Notes: a model not told the origin generated them from the sequence alone. A DNA stretch of 15,001 nucleotides from Pyropia haitanensis (GCA_008729055.1 SDUX01000084.1:1-15001), one strand, 5' to 3'; positions 1 through 10,950 are shown, numbered from the stretch's first letter. A program made the numbers and translations.

Positions 1-40
1 AACAGGGGCCAAATTGGAAACAATTGGGCAATTGGGCAAG
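1..40 (+). repeat. Partial monomer at left window edge (tail only)
   Basis: These bases are the last part of a monomer: the AACAGGGGCC tail followed by the CAATTGGG duplication, running straight into the next unit. Confidence 0.9.
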
Positions 41-710
41 AAGTTTCCAAAACTGCAAAGAAAATTGAGACGAAAGTCGCCAGAAAGTGGTCCAACAGTG
101 CCACAAAGTGCGCCCACCCAAACTGTCCACTGCGCGTTCCGCCCGTCACACTGGCGTGGACGGTGTGAGGGCGGAACTTTTGTCGCCGACCGTCACACCT
201 GGCTGTCGGACCCCCACGTGGCGAAAACCATTCCACAAAATTGACACGTGGAAACCGGCGCTCCACAAAACACTCGTTGCATCCAACGGACGCGCCAACG
301 AACGGGTCGGCCAACCACCCCATGCACGACGGTGCGGGAACCTCGGACGTCGAGCGGGGCGATGTATGCTGGAATAAAGGATGCGAGCCAATTCGGCCGC
401 CGGAGCGCGTGCTGCATTGCTGTACACGCGAAAGTGGCAAAAGTGGGCAACAGTGGCCAAAAGTGGTGAGACGCGGTCAACCACCCCATGCACGACCGTG
501 GGGGTCAACCTCGGACATGGAGCGGGCGGATCTATGGCTGGAATGAAGTATGCGCGCCAATTCGGCCGCGGATGGTTGCAGCATCGCTGTAACGCAAAAG
601 TGGCAAAAGTGGGCAAAATGGGCAAAAGTGGGTAGGAAGTGGGCAAGAAGTGGGCCAAAAAGTGGGCAAACAGGGGCCAAATTGGAACACAATTGGGCAA
701 TTGGGGCAAG
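41..710 (+). repeat. L monomer 1 (670 bp)
   Basis: Full architecture of core, A, B and tail. It is about 17 bp shorter than the clean units through single-base losses. Base 30 is A (GAGACG) and the tail reads GGAACAC. B has lost bases in the post-EagI segment (GGATGGTTGCAG instead of GGATGGTGTGCAG). Confidence 0.93.
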
Positions 711-1389
711 AAGTTTCCAAAACTGCAAAGAAAATTGAGACGAAAGTCGCCAGAAAGTGGTCCAACAGTGCCACAAAGTGCGCCCCGCCACCCAAACTGT
801 CCACTGCGCGTTCCGCCCGTCACACTGGCTGGACGGTGTGAGGCGGAACTTTTGTCGCCGACCGTCACACCTGGCTGTCGGGACCCCCACGTGGCAAAAC
901 CATTCCACAAAATTGACACGTGGAAACCGGCGCTCCCACCAAAACACTCGTTGCATCCAACGGACGCGCCAACAAACGGTCGGCCAACCACCCCATGCAC
1001 GACGGTGCGGGTGGAACCTCGGACGTCGAGCGGGCGGATGTATGGCTGGAATAAAGAATGCGAGCCAATTCGGCCGCCGGAGCGCGTGCTGCATTGCTGT
1101 ACACGCGAAAGTGGGCAAAAGTGGGCAACAGTGGCCAAAAGTGGGTGAGACGCGGTCAACCACCCCATGCACGACCGTGGGGTCGAACCTCGGACATGGA
1201 GCGGGCGGATCTATGGCTGGAATGAAGTATGCGCGCCAATTCGGCCGCCGGATGGTGTGCAGCATCGCTGTAGACGCAAAGTGGGCAAAAGTGGGCAAAA
1301 GTGGGCAAAAGTGGGTAGGAAGTGGCAAGAAGTGGGCAAAAAGTGGGCAAACAGGGGCAAATTGGAACACAATGGCAATTGGGGGCAAG
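711..1389 (+). repeat. L monomer 2 (679 bp)
   Basis: The least degraded unit of the first half, about 8 bp short of 687. Base 30 is A and the tail reads GGAACAC. It keeps the CTGTCGGGACC triplet G that most neighbours have lost, and has an extra C pair in CTCCCACCAAAAC in the core. Confidence 0.93.
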
Positions 1390-2057
1390 AAGTTTCCAAA
1401 ACTGCAAAGAAAATTGAGGCGAAGTCGCCAGAAAGGTCCAACAGTGGCCACAAAGTGCGCCCCGCCACCCAAACTGTCCACTGCGCTTCCGCCCGTCACA
1501 CTGGCGTGGACGGTGTGAGGGCGGAACTTTTGTCGCCGACCGTCACACCTGGCGTCGGACCCCCACGTGGCGAAAACCATTCCACAAAATTGACACGTGG
1601 AAACCGGCGCTCCACAAAACACTCGTGCATCCAACGGACGCGCCAACGAACGGGTCGGCCAACCACCCCATGCACGACGGTGCGGTGGAACCTCGGACGT
1701 CGAGCGGCGGATGTATGGCTGAATAAAGGATGCGAGCCAATCGGCCGCCGGAGCGCGTGCTGCATTGCTGTACACGCGAAAGTGGGCAAAAGTGGCAACA
1801 GTGGCCAAAAGTGGGTGAGACCGGTCAACCACCCATGCACGACCGTGGGGGTCGAACCTCGGACATGGAGCGGGCGGATCTATGCTGGAATGAAGTATGC
1901 GCGCCAATTCGGCCGCCGGATGGTGTGCAGCATCGCTGTAGACGCAAAAGTGGCAAAAGTGGGCAAAAGTGGGCAAAATGGGTAGGAATGGGCAAGAATG
2001 GGCAAAAAGTGGGCAAACAGGGGCCAAATTGGAACACAATTGGGCAATTGGGGCAAG
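1390..2057 (+). repeat. L monomer 3 (668 bp)
   Basis: Complete unit with scattered single-base losses, for example GAAGTCGCC for GAAAGTCGCC and GAGACCGGTC for GAGACGCGGTC. Base 30 is G and the tail reads GGAACAC. Confidence 0.93.
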
Positions 2058-2711
2058 AAGTTTCCAAAACTGCAAAGAAAATTGAGCGAAAGTCGCCAGA
2101 AAGTGGTCCAACATGGCCACAAAGTGCGCCCCGCACCCAAACTGTCCACTGCGCGTTCCGCCGTCACACTGGCTGGACGGTGTGAGGCGGAACTTTTGTC
2201 GCCGACCGTCACACCTGCTGTCGGACCCCCACGTGGCGAAAACCATTCCACAAAATTGACACGTGGAAACCGGCGCTCCACAAAACACTCGTTGCATCCA
2301 ACGGACGCGCCAACGAACGGGTCGCCAACCACCCATGCACGACGGTGCGGTGGAACCTCGGACGTCGAGCGGGCGATGTATGGCTGAATAAAGGATGCGA
2401 GCCAATTCGGCCGCCGAGCGCGTGCTGCATGCTGTACACGCGAAAGTGGCAAAAGTGGGCAACAGTGGCCAAAAGTGGTGAGACGCGGTCAACCACCCAT
2501 GCACGACCGTGGGGTCAACCTCGACATGGAGCGGCGGATCTATGCTGGAATGAAGTATGCGCCCAATTCGCCGCCGGATGGTGTGCACATCGCTGTAGAC
2601 GCAAAAGTGGGCAAAAGTGGGCAAAAGTGGCAAAATGGTAGGAATGGGCAAGAAGTGGCAAAAATGGCAAACAGGGGGCCAAATGGAACACAATGGGCAA
2701 TTGGGGGCAAG
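2058..2711 (+). repeat. L monomer 4 (654 bp)
   Basis: Complete unit about 33 bp short. Base 30 is deleted (GAGCGAAAG), so its head type is unreadable. The tail reads GGAACAC. Losses hit GG and CC runs throughout A and B. Confidence 0.92.
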
Positions 2712-3358
2712 AAGTTTCCAAAACTGCAAAGAAAATTGAGCGAAAGTCGCCAGAAAGTGTCCAACAGTGCCACAAATGCGCCCCGCCACCCAAACTGTCC
2801 ACTGCGCGTTCCGCCCGTCACACTGGCGTGGACGGTGTGAGGCGGAACTTTGTCGCCGACCTCACACCTGGCTGTCGGACCCCCACGTGCGAAAACCATT
2901 CCACAAAATTGACACGTGAAACCGCGCTCCACAAAACACTCGTGCATCCAACGGACGCGCCAACGAACGGTCGGCCAACCACCCCATGCACGACGGTGCG
3001 GGTGAACCTCGACGTCGAGCGGCGGATGTATGCTGGAATAAAGATCGAGCCAATTCGGCCGCCGGAGCGCTGCTGCATTGCTGTACACGCGAAAGGGCAA
3101 AAGTGGGCAACAGTGGCCAAAAGTGGTGAGACGCGGTCAACCACCCATGCACGACCGGGGGTCAACCTCGGACATGGAGCGGCGGATCTATGCTGGAATA
3201 ATATGCGCCCAATTCGGCCGCCGGATGGTGTGCAGCATCGCTGTAGACGCAAAAGTGGCAAAAGTGGGCAAAAGTGGCAAAAGTGGTAGAAGTGGCAAGA
3301 ATGGGCAAAAATGGGCAAACAGGGGCCAAATGGAACACAATTGGGCAATTGGGGCAAG
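2712..3358 (+). repeat. L monomer 5 (647 bp)
   Basis: Complete unit about 40 bp short, one of the two most eroded. Base 30 is deleted and the tail reads GGAACAC. The first CACGTG is followed by GCG instead of GGCG, so the extended CCACGTGG palindrome is broken here. Confidence 0.92.
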
Positions 3359-4014
3359 AAGTTTCCAAAACTGCAAAGAAATTGAGACGAAATCGCCAGA
3401 AAGTGGTCCAACAGTGCCACAAAGTGCGCCCCGCACCCAAACTGTCCACTGCGCGTTCCGCCCGTCACACTGGCGTGGACGGTGTGAGGCGGAACTTTGT
3501 CGCCGACCGTCACACCTGGCTGTCGGACCCCCACGTGGCGAAACCATTCCACAAAATGACACGTGGAAACCGGCGCTCCACAAAACACTCGTTGCATCCA
3601 ACGGACGCCCAACGAACGGTCGGCCACCACCCCATGCACGACGTGCGGGTGGAACCTCGGACGTCGAGCGGGCGGATGTATGCTGGAATAAGGATGCAGC
3701 CAATTCGGCCGCCGAGCGCGTGCTGCATTGCTGTACACGCGAAAGTGGCAAAAGTGGCAACAGTGGCCAAAAGTGGTGAGACGCGGTCAACCACCCCATG
3801 CACGACCGTGGGTCAAACCTCGGACATGGAGCGGGCGGATCTATGCTGGAATGAAGATGCGCGCCAATTCGGCCGCCGGATGGTTGCAGCATCGCTGTAG
3901 ACGCAAAAGTGGGCAAAAGTGGGCAAAAGTGGGCAAAAGTGGGTAGGAATGGGCAAGAATGGCAAAAAGTGGGCAAACAGGGGCCAAATGGGACACAATG
4001 GGCAATTGGGCAAG
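3359..4014 (+). repeat. L monomer 6 (656 bp)
   Basis: Complete unit about 31 bp short. Base 30 is A although the unit is long, so the link between A30 and short units seen further right does not hold on this side. The tail reads GGGACAC. Confidence 0.92.
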
Positions 4015-4665
4015 AATTTCCAAAACTGCAAAGAAAATGAGCGAAAGTCGCCAAAAAGTGGTCCAACAGTGGCCACAAAGTGCGCCCGCCACCCAAACTG
4101 TCCACTGCGCGTTCCGCCCGTCACACTGGCGTGGACGGTGAGGCGGAACTTTGTCGCCGACCGTCACACCTGGCTGTCGGACCCCCACGTGCGAAAACCA
4201 TTCCACAAAATTGACACGTGGAAACCGGCGCTCCACAAAACACTCGTTGCATCCAACGACCGCCAACAACGGTCGGCCAACCACCCCATGCACGACGGTG
4301 CGGGTGGAACCTCGGACGTCGAGCGGGCGATGTATGGCTGGAATAAGGATGCGAGCCAATCGGCCGCCGGAGCGCGTGCTGCATGCTGTACACGCGAAAG
4401 TGGCAAAAGTGGCAACAGTGGCCAAAAGTGGGTGAGACCGGTCAACCACCCATGCACGACCGTGGGGTCGAACCTCGGACATGGAGCGGCGGATCTATGC
4501 TGAATGAAGTATGCGCGCCAATTCGGCCGCCGGATGGTGTGCAGCATCGCTGTAGACGCAAAAGTGGGCAAAAGTGGGCAAAAGTGGGCAAAATGGGTAG
4601 AATGGCAAGAATGGCAAAAAGTGGGCAAACAGGGCCAAATTGGACACAATGGGCAATGGGGCAAG
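4015..4665 (+). repeat. L monomer 7 (651 bp)
   Basis: Complete unit about 36 bp short, starting with the deleted landmark AATTTCC. Base 30 is lost. The tail reads GGACAC, one base short of the other types. It directly precedes the anomalous short unit. Confidence 0.91.
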
Positions 4666-5195
4666 AATTTCCAAAACTGCAAAGAAAATTGAGACGAAAG
4701 TCGCCAGAAAGTGGTCCAACAGTGGCCACAAAGTGCCCCCGCCACCCAAACTGTCCACTGCGCGTTCCGCCCGTCACACTGCGTGACGTGTGAGGCGAAC
4801 TTTGTCGCCGACCGTCACCCTGGCTGTCGGACCCCCACTGGCGAAAACCATTCCACAAAATGACACGTGGAAACCGCGCTCCACAAAACACTCGTTGCAT
4901 CCAACGGACGCGCCAACAACACCGGGTCCGGCCAACCACAACCCATGCCACGGCTGCTGACGGTGGACCTGGCAAAAGGGTCCGCACCACCATCCCCGGG
5001 GCGATCGGACAGGACGGCGATCTATGGCTGGAAGAAGTATGCGCGCCAATTCGCCGCCGGATGGTGTCAGCATCGCTGTAGACGCAAAAGTGGGCAAAAG
5101 TGGGCAAAAGTGGGCAAAAGTGGGTAGGAAGTGGCAAGAAGTGGGCAAAAGTGGCAAACAGGGGCCAAATGGACACAATGGCAATTGGGGGCAAG
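4666..5195 (+). repeat. S monomer 1 (530 bp) carrying an anomalous patch
   Basis: A short unit with only one 172-bp subrepeat. Base 30 is A, as in every other S unit. The 3' half is B-type (GAAGTATGCGCGCC and then GTAGACGC). The part that should be the 5' end of A is replaced between about 4920 and 5022 by sequence that aligns poorly to the satellite, which makes this unit longer than the other S units despite heavy single-base loss elsewhere. Confidence 0.85.
4920..5022. other. Anomalous, poorly alignable segment inside S monomer 1
   Basis: From 4920 the satellite picks up extra bases (ACACCGGGTCCGG for ACGGGTCGG, CCACAACCCATGCCACGG for CCACCCCATGCACGACGG). From about 4945 to 5020 it becomes largely unrecognisable before rejoining at ATCTATGGCTGG. 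Insertions dominate here, whereas surrounding units show only losses. It lies at the A/B junction of a short unit. It could be junctional filler DNA from a repair event, a small insertion, or a poor consensus patch. Confidence 0.6.
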
Positions 5196-5841
5196 AAGTT
5201 TCCAAAACTGCAAAGAAATGAGGCGAAAGTCGCCAAAAGTGGTCCAACAGGCCACAAAGTCGCCCCGCCACCCAAACTGTCCACTGCGCGTTCCGCCCGT
5301 CACACTGGCGTGGACGTGTGAGGCGGAACTTTGTCGCCGACCGTCACACCTGCTGTCGGACCCCCACGTGGCAAAACCATTCCACAAAATTGACACTGAA
5401 ACCGGCGCTCCACAAAACACTCGTTGCATCCAACGGACGCGCCAACGAACGGGTCGCCAACCACCCCATGCACGACGTGCGGGTGGAACTCGGACGTCGA
5501 GCGGCGGATGTATGCTGGAATAAAGGATGCGAGCCAATTCGGCCGCCGAGCGCGTGCTGCATTGCTGTACACGCGAAAGTGGCAAAAGTGGGCAACAGTG
5601 GCCAAAAGTGGTGAACGCGGTCAACCACCCCATGCACGACCGTGGGGGTCGAACCTCGGACATGGAGCGGGCGATCTATGGCTGGAATGAAGTATGCCGC
5701 CAATTCGGCCGCCGATGGTGCAGCATCGCTGTAACGCAAAAGTGGCAAAAGGGCAAAAGTGGGCAAAAGTGGTAGAAGTGGCAAGAAGTGGGCAAAAAGT
5801 GCAAACAGGGCCAAATTGGACACAATTGGCAATTGGGCAAG
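5196..5841 (+). repeat. L monomer 8 (646 bp)
   Basis: Complete unit about 41 bp short, the most eroded in the window, immediately right of the anomalous segment. Base 30 region reads GAGGCG. The second CACGTG box is destroyed (GACACTGAAACC). Confidence 0.91.
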
Positions 5842-6507
5842 AATTTCCCAAAACTGCAAAGAAAATTGAGCGAAAGTCGCCAGAAAGTGGTCCAACAGTG
5901 GCCACAAAGTGCGCCCCGCCACCCAAACTGTCCACTGCGCGTTCCGCCCGTCACACTGGCGTGACGGTGTGAGGGCGAACTTTTGTCGCCGACCGTCACA
6001 CCTGGCTGTCGGACCCCCACGTGGCGAAAACCATTCCACAAAATGACACGTGGAAACCGGCGCTCCACAAAACACTCGTTGCATCCAACGACGCGCCAAC
6101 GAACGGGTCGGCCAACCACCCCATGCACGACGGTGCGGTGGAACCTCGGACGTCGAGCGGGCGGATGTATGGCTGGAATAAAGATGCGAGCCAATTCGGC
6201 CGCCGGACGCGTGCTGCATTGCTGTACACGCGAAAGTGGGCAAAATGGCACAGTGGCCAAAAGTGGGTGAGACGCGGTCAACCACCCCATGCACGACCGT
6301 GGGGTCGAACCTCGACATGGAGCGGCGGATCTATGGCTGAATGAAGTATGCGCGCCAATTCGGCCGCCGGATGGTGTGCAGCATCGCTGTAGACGCAAAA
6401 GTGGGCAAAAGTGGGCAAAAGTGGCAAAAGTGGGTAGGAAGTGGCAAGAAGTGGGCAAAAAGTGGCAAACAGGGCCAAATTGGACACAATTGGGCAATTG
6501 GGGCAAG
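5842..6507 (+). repeat. L monomer 9 (666 bp)
   Basis: Complete unit about 21 bp short, with a deleted landmark (AATTTCCC). Base 30 is lost and the tail reads GGACAC. Both CACGTG boxes are intact. Confidence 0.92.
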
Positions 6508-7181
6508 AAGTTTCCAAAACTGCAAAGAAAATTGGCGAAAGTCGCCAGAAAGTGTCCAACAGTGGCCACAAAGTGCGCCCCGCCACCCAAACTGTCCACT
6601 GCGCGTTCCGCCCGTCCACTGGCGTGGACGTGTGAGGGCGAACTTTTGTCGCCGACCGTCACACCTGCTGTCGGACCCCCACGTGGCGAAAACCATTCAC
6701 AAAATTGACACGTGGAAACCGGCGCTCCACAAAACACTCGTTGCATCCAACGGACGCGCCAACGAACGGTCGGCCAACCACCCATGCACGACGGTGCGGG
6801 TGGAACCTCGGCGTCGAGCGGGCGGATGTATGCTGGAATAAAGGATGCGAGCCAATTCGGCCGCCGGAGCGCGTGCTGGCATTGCTGTACACGCGAAAGT
6901 GGGCAAAAAGTGGGCAACAGTGGCCAAAGTGGGTGAGACGCGGTCAACCACCCCATGCACGACCGTGGGGTCGAACCTCGGACATGGAGCGGCGGATCTA
7001 TGGCTGGAATGAAGTATGCGCGCCAATTCGGCCGCCGGGATGGTGTGCAGCATCGCTGTAGACGCAAAAGTGGGCAAAAGTGGGCAAAAGTGGGCAAAGT
7101 GGGTAGGAAGTGGGCAAGAAGTGGGCAAAAGTGGGCAAACAGGGGGCCAAATTGGAACACAATTGGGCAATTGGGGGCAAG
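6508..7181 (+). repeat. L monomer 10 (674 bp)
   Basis: Complete unit about 13 bp short. The head reads ATTGGCG with three bases missing. The tail reads GGAACAC. It marks the transition from the eroded to the clean part of the array. Confidence 0.93.
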
Positions 7182-7864
7182 AAGTTTCCAAAACTGCAAA
7201 GAAAATTGAGGCGAAAGTCGCCAGAAAGTCGTCCAACAGTGCCACAAAGTGCGCCCCGCCACCCAAACTGTCCACTGCGCGTTCCGCCCGTCACACTGCG
7301 TGGACGTGTGAGGGCGGAACTTTTGTCGCCGACCGTCACACTGGCTGTCGGACCCCCACGTGCGAAAACCATTCCACAAAATTGACACGTGGAAACCGGC
7401 GCTCCACAAAACACTCGTTGCATCCAACGGACGCGCCAACAAACGGGTCGCCAACCACCCCATGCACGACGGTGCGGGTGGAACCTCGGACGTCGAGCGG
7501 GCGGATGTATGGCTGGAATAAAGGATGCGAGCCAATTCGGCCGCCGGAGCGCGTGCTGCATTGCTGTACACGCGAAAGTGGGCAAAAGTGGGCAACAGTG
7601 GCCAAAAGTGGGTGAGACGCGGTCAAACCACCCCATGCACGACCGTGGGGGTCGAACCTCGGACATGGAGCGGGCGGATCTATGGCTGGAATGAAGTATG
7701 CGCGCCAATTCGGCCGCCGGATGGTGTGCAGCATCGCTGTAGACGCAAAAGTGGGCAAAAGTGGGCAAAAGTGGGCAAAAGTGGGTAGGAAGTGGGCAAG
7801 AAGTGGGCAAAAAGTGGGCAAACAGGGGGCCAAATTGGGACACAATTGGGCAATTGGGGGCAAG
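7182..7864 (+). repeat. L monomer 11 (683 bp)
   Basis: First essentially clean unit, only about 4 bp short. Base 30 is G. The tail reads GGGACAC, the type found before S units. It has a substitution, GTCGTCC for GTGGTCC, near 7229. Confidence 0.95.
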
Positions 7865-8379
7865 AAGTTTCCAAAACTGCAAAGAAAATTGAGACGAAAG
7901 TCGCCAGAAAGTGGTCCAACAGTGGCCACAAAGTGCGCCCCGCCACCCAAACTGTCCACTGCGCGTTCCGCCCGTCACACTGGCGTGGACGGTGTGAGGG
8001 CGGAACTTTTGTCGCCGACCGTCACACCTGGCTGTCGGGACCCCACGTGGCGAAAACCATTCCACAAAATTGACACGTGGAAACCGGCGCTCCACAAAAC
8101 ACTCGTTGCATCCAACGGACGCGCCAACAAACGGGTCGGCCAACCACCCATGCAACGACGGTGCGGGTGGAACCTCGGACGTCGAGCGGGGCGGATGATG
8201 GCTGGAATGAAGTATGCGCGCCAATTCGGCCGCCGGATGGTGTGCAGCATCGCTGTAGACGCAAAAGTGGGCAAAAGTGGGCAAAAGTGGGCAAAAGTGG
8301 GTAGGAAGTGGGCAAGAAGTGGGCAAAAAGTGGGCAAACAGGGGCCAAATTGGAGCACAATTGGGCAATTGGGGGCAAG
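7865..8379 (+). repeat. S monomer 2 (515 bp), A/B hybrid
   Basis: Begins as subrepeat A (GACGGTGCGGGTGG, GACGTCGAG) and continues as subrepeat B (GGAATGAAGTATGCGCGCC). The switch lies between about 8189 and 8210, with small scars (extra G in GCGGGGCGG, lost T in GATGATGG). Base 30 is A and the tail reads GGAGCAC. The length equals the L unit minus one 172-bp subrepeat. Confidence 0.94.
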
Positions 8380-9064
8380 AAGTTTCCAAAACTGCAAAGA
8401 AAATTGAGGCGAAAGTCGCCAGAAAGTGGTCCAACAGTGGCCACAAAGTGCGCCCCGCCACCCAAACTGTCCACTGCGCGTTCCGCCCGTCACACTGGCG
8501 TGGACGGTGTGAGGGCGGAACTTTTGTCGCCGACCGTCACACCTGGCTGTCGGGACCCCCACGTGGCGAAAACCATTCCACAAAATTGACACGTGGAAAC
8601 CGGCGCTCCACAAAACACTCGTTGCATCCAACGGACGCGCCAACAACGGGTCGGCCAACCACCCCATGCACGACGGTGCGGGTGGAACCTCGGACGTCGA
8701 GCGGGCGATGTATGGCTGGAATAAAGGATGCGAGCCAATTCGGCCGCCGGAGCGCGTGCTGCATTGCTGTACACGCGAAAGTGGGCAAAGTGGGCAACAG
8801 TGGCCAAAAGTGGGTGAGACGCGGTCAACCACCCCATGCACGACCGTGGGGGTCGAACCTCGGACATGGAGCGGGCGGATCTATGGCTGGAATGAAGTAT
8901 GCGCGCCAATTCGGCCGCCGGATGGTGTGCAGCATCGCTGTAGACGCAAAAGTGGGCAAAAGTGGGCAAAAGTGGGCAAAAGTGGGTAGGAAGTGGGCAA
9001 GAAGTGGGCAAAAAGTGGGCAAACAGGGGGCCAAATTGGACACAATTGGGCAATTGGGGGCAAG
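8380..9064 (+). repeat. L monomer 12 (685 bp)
   Basis: Clean full unit, base 30 G, tail GGACAC. The core variant reads CAACAACGGG. First L of the first L-L-S block. Confidence 0.95.
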
Positions 9065-9750
9065 AAGTTTCCAAAACTGCAAAGAAAATTGAGGCGAAAG
9101 TCGCCAGAAAGTGTCCAACAGTGGCCACAAAGTGCGCCCCGCACCCAAACTGTCCACTGCGCGTTCCGCCCGTCACACTGGCGTGGACGGTGTGAGGGCG
9201 GAACTTTTGTCGCCGACCGTCACACCTGGCTGTCGGGACCCCCACGTGGCGAAAACCATTCCACAAAATTGACACGTGGAAACCGGCGCTCCACAAAACA
9301 CTCGTTGCATCCAACGGACGCGCCAACAACGGGTCGGCCAACCACCCCATGCACGACGGTGCGGGTGGAACCTCGGACGTCGAGCGGGCGGATGTATGGC
9401 TGGAATAAAGGATGCGAGCCAATTCGGCCGCCGGAGCGCGTGCTGCATTGCTGTACACGCGAAAGTGGGCAAAAGTGGGCAACAGTGGCCAAAAGTGGGT
9501 GAGACGCGGTCAACCACCCCATGCACGACCGTGGGGGTCGAACCTCGGACATGGAGCGGGCGGATCTATGGCTGGAATGAAGTATGCGCGCCAATTCGGC
9601 CGCCGGATGGTGTGCAGCATCGCTGTAGACGCAAAAGTGGGCAAAAGTGGGCAAAAGTGGGCAAAAGTGGGTAGGAAGTGGGCAAGAAGTGGGCAAAAAG
9701 TGGGCAAACAGGGGGCCAAATTGGGACACAATTGGGCAATTGGGGGCAAG
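9065..9750 (+). repeat. L monomer 13 (686 bp)
   Basis: Clean full unit, base 30 G, tail GGGACAC, core variant CAACAACGGG. Second L of the first L-L-S block. Confidence 0.95.
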
Positions 9751-10263
9751 AAGTTTCCAAAACTGCAAAAGAAAATTGAGACGAAAGTCGCCAGAAAGTG
9801 TCCAACAGTGGCCACAAAGTGCGCCCCGCACCCAAACTGTCCACTGCGCGTTCCGCCCGTCACACTGGCGTGGACGGTGTGAGGGCGGAACTTTTGTCGC
9901 CGACCGTCACACCTGGCTGTCGGGACCCCCACGTGGCGAAAACCATTCCACAAAATTGACACGTGGAAACCGGCGCTCCACAAAACACTCGTTGCATCCA
10001 ACGGACGCGCCAACAAACGGGTCGGCCAACCACCCCATGCACGACGGTGCGGGTGGAACCTCGGACGTCGAGCGGGCGATGCTATGGCTGGAATAAGTAT
10101 GCGCGCCAATTCGGCCGCCGGATGGTGTGCAGCATCGCTGTAGACGCAAAAGTGGGCAAAGTGGGCAAAAGTGGGCAAAAGTGGGTAGGAAGTGGGCAAG
10201 AAGTGGGCAAAAAGTGGGCAAAGGGGGCCAAATTGGACACACAATTGGGCAATTGGGGGCAAG
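9751..10263 (+). repeat. S monomer 3 (513 bp), A/B hybrid
   Basis: A-type up to GACGTCGAG (10064-10072) and B-type from AGTATGCGCGCC (from about 10095). The bases between are mixed: GATGCTATGG carries both the A base G and the B base C, and GGAATAAGTATG fuses A and B readings. Base 30 is A. The tail is garbled as GGACACAC where the other clean S units read GGAGCAC. Confidence 0.93.
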
Positions 10264-10950
10264 AAGTTTCCAAAACTGCAAAGAAAATTGAGGCGAAAGT
10301 CGCCAGAAAGTGGTCCAACAGTGGCCACAAAGTGCGCCCCGCCACCAAACTGTCCACTGCGCGTTCCGCCCGTCACACTGGCGTGGACGGTGTGAGGGCG
10401 GAACTTTTGTCGCCGACCGTCACACCTGGCTGTCGGGACCCCCACGTGGCGAAAACCATTCCACAAAATTGACACGTGGAAACCGGCGCTCCACAAAACA
10501 CTCGTTGCATCCAACGGACGCGCCAACGAACGGGTCGGCCAACCACCCATGCACGACGGTGCGGGTGGAACCTCGGACGTCGAGCGGGCGGATGTATGGC
10601 TGGAATAAAGGATGCGAGCCAATTCGGCCGCCGGAGCGCGTGCTGCATTGCTGTACACGCGAAAGTGGGCAAAAGTGGGCAACAGTGGCCAAAAGTGGGT
10701 GAGACGCGGTCAACCACCCCATGCACGACCGTGGGGGTCGAACCTCGGACATGGAGCGGGCGGATCTATGGCTGGAATGAAGTATGCGCGCCAATTCGGC
10801 CGCCGGATGGTGTGCAGCATCGCTGTAGACGCAAAAGTGGGCAAAAGTGGGCAAAAGTGGGCAAAAGTGGGTAGGAAGTGGGCAAGAAGTGGGCAAAAAG
10901 TGGGCAAACAGGGGGCCAAATTGGAACACAATTGGGCAATTGGGGGCAAG
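10264..10950 (+). repeat. L monomer 14 (687 bp)
   Basis: Clean full unit, base 30 G, tail GGAACAC, core variant CAACGAACGGG. First L of the second L-L-S block. Confidence 0.95.

Larger units (their letters stand above)
8380..10263 (+). repeat. Higher-order block L-L-S, copy 1 (1884 bp)
   Basis: Units of 685, 686 and 513 bp. The order of tail variants is GGACAC, GGGACAC, then an altered S tail. Head base 30 is G, G, A. The same length order and head pattern recurs in the next block. Confidence 0.8.

Noticed and set aside
477..2789. Very long minus-strand reading frame (770 codons), and others at 5676-7595, 6998-8461 and 10766-12211
   Set aside because: Many frames on both strands are open because the satellite has few stop codons. 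The frames follow unit-length noise, jump phase between copies and show no conserved domain, and they read as low-complexity repeats. No start or coding signal is shared. None is annotated as a gene.
10081..10110. S monomers as a simple assembler collapse
   Set aside because: The loss is exactly one subrepeat in five places and is linked to separate variants at base 30 and in the tail, hundreds of bases away. A random collapse would not create that linkage. Only the junction micro-scars remain suspect.
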